Source: UBA8444 sp964003875 (GTDB lineage Bacteria > Bacteroidota > Bacteroidia > Flavobacteriales > UBA7312). Taken from it: a DNA stretch of 9,398 nt. Both the position numbers and the translations under genes were made by a program. The notes beneath the pieces were generated by a model. The model did no database searches, was not told where the DNA came from, and saw nothing but the letters and a program-made list of their open reading frames with translations. Every line of letters begins with the position of its first letter. The stretch's first letter is position 1. This document shows positions 6,283-9,398 of the stretch, one piece after another. The stretch spans positions 1 through 9,398 of the forward strand of contig CAXFLH010000059.1 in NCBI GenBank assembly GCA_964003875.1, written 5' to 3'.

Positions 6283-8991
6283 CTATTTAAAAACTTCTTC
6301 TATAATTAATCGTTGTCTGTGAGCCGCTTGCTTAGACGAACCAGAGGCAGTGGCTGCACTTGGTCTAGAAGCAATTAACTCAAACGGTAAGTGTTGTAAT
6401 CGATTTAGGATATGTGTCCAAGCACCCATATTTTTAGGTTCTTCTTGTACCCATATCAATGACTTACCTTTATACTTTTCTAATAAAGTATTAATCTGTT
6501 CTTCTGGCAATGGATAGAGTTGCTCTAAGCGTACTAATGCCACGTCCATACGAGCTGTTTTCTCTCTCTCTTGCAGTAATTCGTAATAGATTTTACCACT
6601 GCAAAAGACTACTTTTTCTACTGCCGATGGCTTTACTTGTACATCATCTATTAACTCTTGGAATCGCCCAGCTGACAAATCTTCTAATGAAGATACGCAC
6701 AAGGGGTGACGCAATAAACTTTTAGGAGTAAATACAACCAAAGGCTTTCTAAACTCTCGTCTGAGTTGTCTTCTCATAACGTGGAAAAAGTTAGCCGGTG
6801 TGGTGCAATTGACCATCTGCATATTGTGCTTGGCACACATCTGCAAATAGCGTTCCATTCTAGCACTAGAGTGTTCAGCACCTTGTCCCTCATATCCGTG
6901 TGGTAAGAGCATAACCAAACCATTATAGGTTTTCCATTTGTCTTCGGCACTAGAGATAAACTGATCTATCATAATCTGAGCACCATTGCTAAAATCTCCA
7001 AATTGGGCTTCCCAAATGGTTAGACTATTCGGTAATGCCATAGCGTAACCGTAATCGAAACCTAAGACTCCATATTCTGATAACAGGGAATTATAAGCCT
7101 CAAACTGAGCATTAGGATTAATACTATTCAAGGGTACTATTTCTTGCTCCGATTGTTCTAACTTCAATACAGCATGACGATGAGAAAAGGTTCCCCTTTC
7201 TACATCTTGTCCACTCAAACGTATGGGGTTGCCTTCGTGCAATAACGTACCATAAGCCAACAATTCAGCCATTCCCCAATCTAATTGGTTTCTTTCCTCT
7301 ACCATCTTCTTCTGTTCCGCCAACAAGCGTTGGGTTTTTTTAAACAAAGAATCGTGTTGAGGTACCGTGTATATTTTTTTAGCTACCTCTTTAAGTGTAT
7401 CAATTGATACTGAAGTGTCTGGCGAGGATACAAAGTCGGCATCTTTAGATTTTCTAAAGCCTTCCCATTCACTTTGCATAAAGCGAGTGATGTGAGCCTT
7501 TTCTATTTCTTTGGATTCATCAAAGCGATCTTGTAACAACTGCTTAAATTCTTGCTCCATCTCCTTAGCAATGTTAGCGCCAACAATCCCTTCACTAATC
7601 AATTTTTGGTTATAAATTTCTCGAGGATTTGGGTGCTTACTAATGGCTTTATAGAGCATAGGTTGCGTAAAACGAGGCTCGTCACCTTCGTTGTGACCAT
7701 ACTTCCTATAACACAGCAGATCTATAAATACATCTTTATGAAATTTTTGTCTGTACTCTACCGCCATTTCCATAGCATGTACTACAGCTTCTACATCGTC
7801 ACCATTGACATGAAAGACTGGCGATAAGGTCACTTTACCCACATCGGTACAATAAGTGCTTGAACGGGCATCTAAATAATTGGTGGTAAAGCCCACCTGA
7901 TTATTTACTACAATGTGTATAGTGCCCCCTGTTTTATAGCCATCTAATTGTGCCATTTGTATGACCTCATAGACTACGCCTTGCCCTGCTAAAGCCGCAT
8001 CACCGTGAATAAGAATAGGAACTATCTTGGAGTTATCTCCCTTGTGATTTTGGTCAATCTTTGCTCTTGCTATACCTTGCACTACAGGGTCAACAGCTTC
8101 CAAATGCGATGGATTAGGCGATAGGGACATTTTTACTTTCTTGCCGTTATTACAGGCTTGTTCGGAAGTGTAACCCAAATGGTATTTTACATCACCAGCA
8201 AAAAGGTGGTCTTCGTATTCTTTACCTTCAAACTCGGAGAAAATGTCTCTATAAGTTTTGTTGAAAATATTGGCCAAAACATTGAGTCTGCCTCTATGTG
8301 CCATACCCATAACGAATTCTTCAACTCCTATTTCTGCCCCTTTTTCTATCAATGCATCTAAGGCTGGAATTAGGGCTTCAGCGCCTTCCAAGGAGAAACG
8401 CTTTTGACCCACAAACTTAGTGTGCATAAAATTTTCAAAGGCTACTGCTTGATTAAGTTTGCGTAGAATTTGTTTCTTTTCTTGAGGGCTGAAAGTTGGA
8501 GTATTGCTATTTTTATGCAATCTATTTTTTATCCATTCCACTTGGTCGGGCTTACGGATATACATGTACTCCACGCCAATAGATTGACAATATACCTGCT
8601 TGAGGTGTGTTATGATATCTTTTAAACTAGAGGGCCCTATACCGACTTGACTACCCGCTTGAAAAACCGTTTCCATATCGGATTCTTCAAGTCCAAAATT
8701 TTCAATATCTAATGTAGGGGAGTATTTTCTTCTCTCACGAACAGGATTAGTATGAGTGAATAAATGACCACTTTTACGATAGGCATCAATAAGGTTTATG
8801 ACTTGGAATTCTTTCTTAAAGGTTTCTGGTACTTCGTCATCTTCAGAATAAACTTCTTTAGCGAAATCGAAACCTATGAAGAAGTTACGCCATTCTTCAT
8901 TTACAGATTCGGGATTTTCAATGTACTGCTCGTACATGATTTCTATCATATTGGTATGAACTGCACCCAGAAAAGAAAATTTGTTTGCCAT
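6283..8991 (-). CDS. sucA: 2-oxoglutarate dehydrogenase E1 component (thiamine diphosphate-dependent)
   Basis: SucA decarboxylates 2-oxoglutarate with thiamine diphosphate and passes the succinyl group to the SucB lipoyl arm in the TCA cycle. With 902 residues it is close to the family norm (E. coli 933). The N-terminal E2-interacting segment (MIEIMYEQYIENPESVNEEW) is present. The E1 domain has MAHRGRLNVLANIFNK (His232), SLSPNPSHLEAVDPVVQG, and the diphosphate-binding motif GDAALAGQG from residue 330 with the closing VVNNQ. YGHNEGDEPRFTQP (His433) follows, then the pyrimidine-binding domain with RGTFSHRHAV (His604 and His606), IWEAQFGDFSNGAQ and LPHGYEGQGAEHSSAR. The C-terminal domain includes WVQEEPKNMGAW. 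No key residue looks missing. The frame also allows TTG at 8994, directly before the ATG at 8991; ATG is chosen. It is upstream of sucB in a two-gene unit, about 86 bases after a polyprenyl synthase gene. Confidence 0.97.
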   Translation of the reverse strand: MANKFSFLGAVHTNMIEIMYEQYIENPESVNEEWRNFFIGFDFAKEVYSEDDEVPETFKKEFQVINLIDAYRKSGHLFTHTNPVRERRKYSPTLDIENFGLEESDMETVFQAGSQVGIGPSSLKDIITHLKQVYCQSIGVEYMYIRKPDQVEWIKNRLHKNSNTPTFSPQEKKQILRKLNQAVAFENFMHTKFVGQKRFSLEGAEALIPALDALIEKGAEIGVEEFVMGMAHRGRLNVLANIFNKTYRDIFSEFEGKEYEDHLFAGDVKYHLGYTSEQACNNGKKVKMSLSPNPSHLEAVDPVVQGIARAKIDQNHKGDNSKIVPILIHGDAALAGQGVVYEVIQMAQLDGYKTGGTIHIVVNNQVGFTTNYLDARSSTYCTDVGKVTLSPVFHVNGDDVEAVVHAMEMAVEYRQKFHKDVFIDLLCYRKYGHNEGDEPRFTQPMLYKAISKHPNPREIYNQKLISEGIVGANIAKEMEQEFKQLLQDRFDESKEIEKAHITRFMQSEWEGFRKSKDADFVSSPDTSVSIDTLKEVAKKIYTVPQHDSLFKKTQRLLAEQKKMVEERNQLDWGMAELLAYGTLLHEGNPIRLSGQDVERGTFSHRHAVLKLEQSEQEIVPLNSINPNAQFEAYNSLLSEYGVLGFDYGYAMALPNSLTIWEAQFGDFSNGAQIMIDQFISSAEDKWKTYNGLVMLLPHGYEGQGAEHSSARMERYLQMCAKHNMQMVNCTTPANFFHVMRRQLRREFRKPLVVFTPKSLLRHPLCVSSLEDLSAGRFQELIDDVQVKPSAVEKVVFCSGKIYYELLQEREKTARMDVALVRLEQLYPLPEEQINTLLEKYKGKSLIWVQEEPKNMGAWTHILNRLQHLPFELIASRPSAATASGSSKQAAHRQRLIIEEVFK

Positions 8992-9008
8992 CAATTTTTC
9001 AGTTAAGG

Positions 9009-9016
9009 CAAAACTA
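9009..9016 (-). promoter_or_regulatory. Possible Bacteroidota -7 promoter element upstream of sucA
   Basis: On the minus strand the bases TAGTTTTG match the Bacteroidota -7 consensus TAnnTTTG exactly, 17 bases before the sucA ATG. A transcript starting just downstream would have a leader of only about 10 bases. No TTTG -33 element sits at the expected distance upstream, so the call rests on one short motif in AT-rich DNA. Confidence 0.25.
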
Positions 9017-9049
9017 TTGAATTTTATTGATTTTTCTACCTATAATTCG

Positions 9050-9063
9050 CCCTATTTTTAGGG
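9050..9063 (-). other. Short hairpin after the polyprenyl synthase gene
   Basis: CCCTA and TAGGG pair across a four-base loop, 14 bases beyond the polyprenyl synthase stop. On the minus strand no T-run follows, so it lacks the hallmark of an intrinsic terminator. It could slow polymerase or protect an mRNA end, but the stem is only five base pairs and chance is possible. Whether the synthase and sucA are co-transcribed is therefore open. Confidence 0.25.
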
Positions 9064-9077
9064 GTACAAGGTCAGTT

Positions 9078-9398
9078 TTAGTTTTCTCTTTTCTTTAAAA
9101 GAGAAGCAAATAGCTCTAATTCGCTTAAGTCAGCATTGATAGAATTTAAGGACTTCATAGCTTTAGAATAGTAATCGTCTATCAAAATATCGATATGTTC
9201 TTGTATGTCCATCGAAGCATATATTGACTTGACGCGCTCCACTTTTTCGGTGTCATTAAGCGATTCTGAACTGTACAAATTTACTAACTCCATCTTTTGT
9301 TCGCCTTCAGAAAGAGAAAGTGCTTTAAGATATAGACAGGTTTTTTTGTTAGCAATGATATCTCCTCCTAATTGTTTACCGAAAGTTTGTTCATTGCC
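9078..9398 (-). CDS. Polyprenyl (isoprenyl) diphosphate synthase, C-terminal fragment
   Basis: This enzyme family condenses isopentenyl diphosphate with allylic diphosphates to make farnesyl, geranylgeranyl or longer prenyl chains for quinones, carotenoids and undecaprenyl carriers. The frame is open to the right edge and ends with TAA at 9078-9080, showing 106 C-terminal residues. The start of the visible part, TFGKQLGGDIIANKKTCLYL, is the conserved block directly after the second Asp-rich motif (DDxxD) of trans-isoprenyl synthases; that motif itself should lie just outside the window. The remainder is helical and ends in SELELFASLLKKREN, as expected of the all-alpha fold. Chain length specificity is set near the first Asp-rich motif, which is not visible, so I cannot tell farnesyl from longer-chain synthases. 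The internal ATG at 9293 is not the start, because the conserved block lies upstream of it. sucA begins 86 bases downstream. Confidence 0.93.
   Translation of the reverse strand, partial: GNEQTFGKQLGGDIIANKKTCLYLKALSLSEGEQKMELVNLYSSESLNDTEKVERVKSIYASMDIQEHIDILIDDYYSKAMKSLNSINADLSELELFASLLKKREN

Noticed and set aside
8992..8994. TTG as the sucA start
   Set aside because: An ATG follows immediately at 8991 and gives the usual MANKFSFL beginning; TTG would add only one residue.
1..9398. tRNA, rRNA, CRISPR arrays, insertion sequences or defence genes
   Set aside because: I looked on both strands and saw no cloverleaf, regularly spaced repeats, transposase motifs or terminal inverted repeats.

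Overview
The window is ordinary chromosomal DNA of a Bacteroidota bacterium, most likely a Flavobacteriales member. The main reasons are two neighbouring secreted-protein genes with type IX secretion (T9SS) sorting domains, one type B (gliding-motility-associated C-terminal domain) and one type A (now decayed). Supporting signs are a carboxypeptidase-regulatory-like surface protein, AT-rich leaders without clear Shine-Dalgarno sequences, and the sequence style of the SucA and SucB proteins. The lineage comes from recognising families; no database search was run.

The left part is on the + strand. Bases 1-350 hold the 3' end of a gene for a probable outer-membrane beta-barrel protein. An AT-rich spacer (351-460) carries a palindromic 11-base repeat. 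Bases 461-3028 encode an 855-residue secreted multidomain protein: signal peptide, propeller-like N-terminal half, four Cys-paired Ig/PKD-like modules and a type B T9SS C-terminal domain. Bases 3100-3521 hold a broken gene for a small T9SS type A cargo protein with two in-frame stops and one frameshift. It fills what would otherwise look like a 500-base gap.

The right part is on the - strand and is read from right to left. It holds the C-terminal third of a polyprenyl (isoprenyl) diphosphate synthase (9078 to the window edge), then sucA (2-oxoglutarate dehydrogenase E1) and sucB (dihydrolipoyl succinyltransferase E2). sucA and sucB are 6 bases apart and end at a strong rho-independent terminator (5064-5090). 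Beyond the terminator, on the same strand, is a 495-residue exported protein with an N-terminal carboxypeptidase-regulatory-like domain. It converges with the decayed gene, with 3 bases between their stop codons.

Functionally, sucA and sucB form two of the three components of the 2-oxoglutarate dehydrogenase complex of the TCA cycle. The E3 component, lipoamide dehydrogenase, is not in the window. The other genes concern the cell envelope and secretion, and nothing ties them to sucAB except position. I did not find a convincing new biological system. The most informative unannotated item is the T9SS cargo pseudogene.
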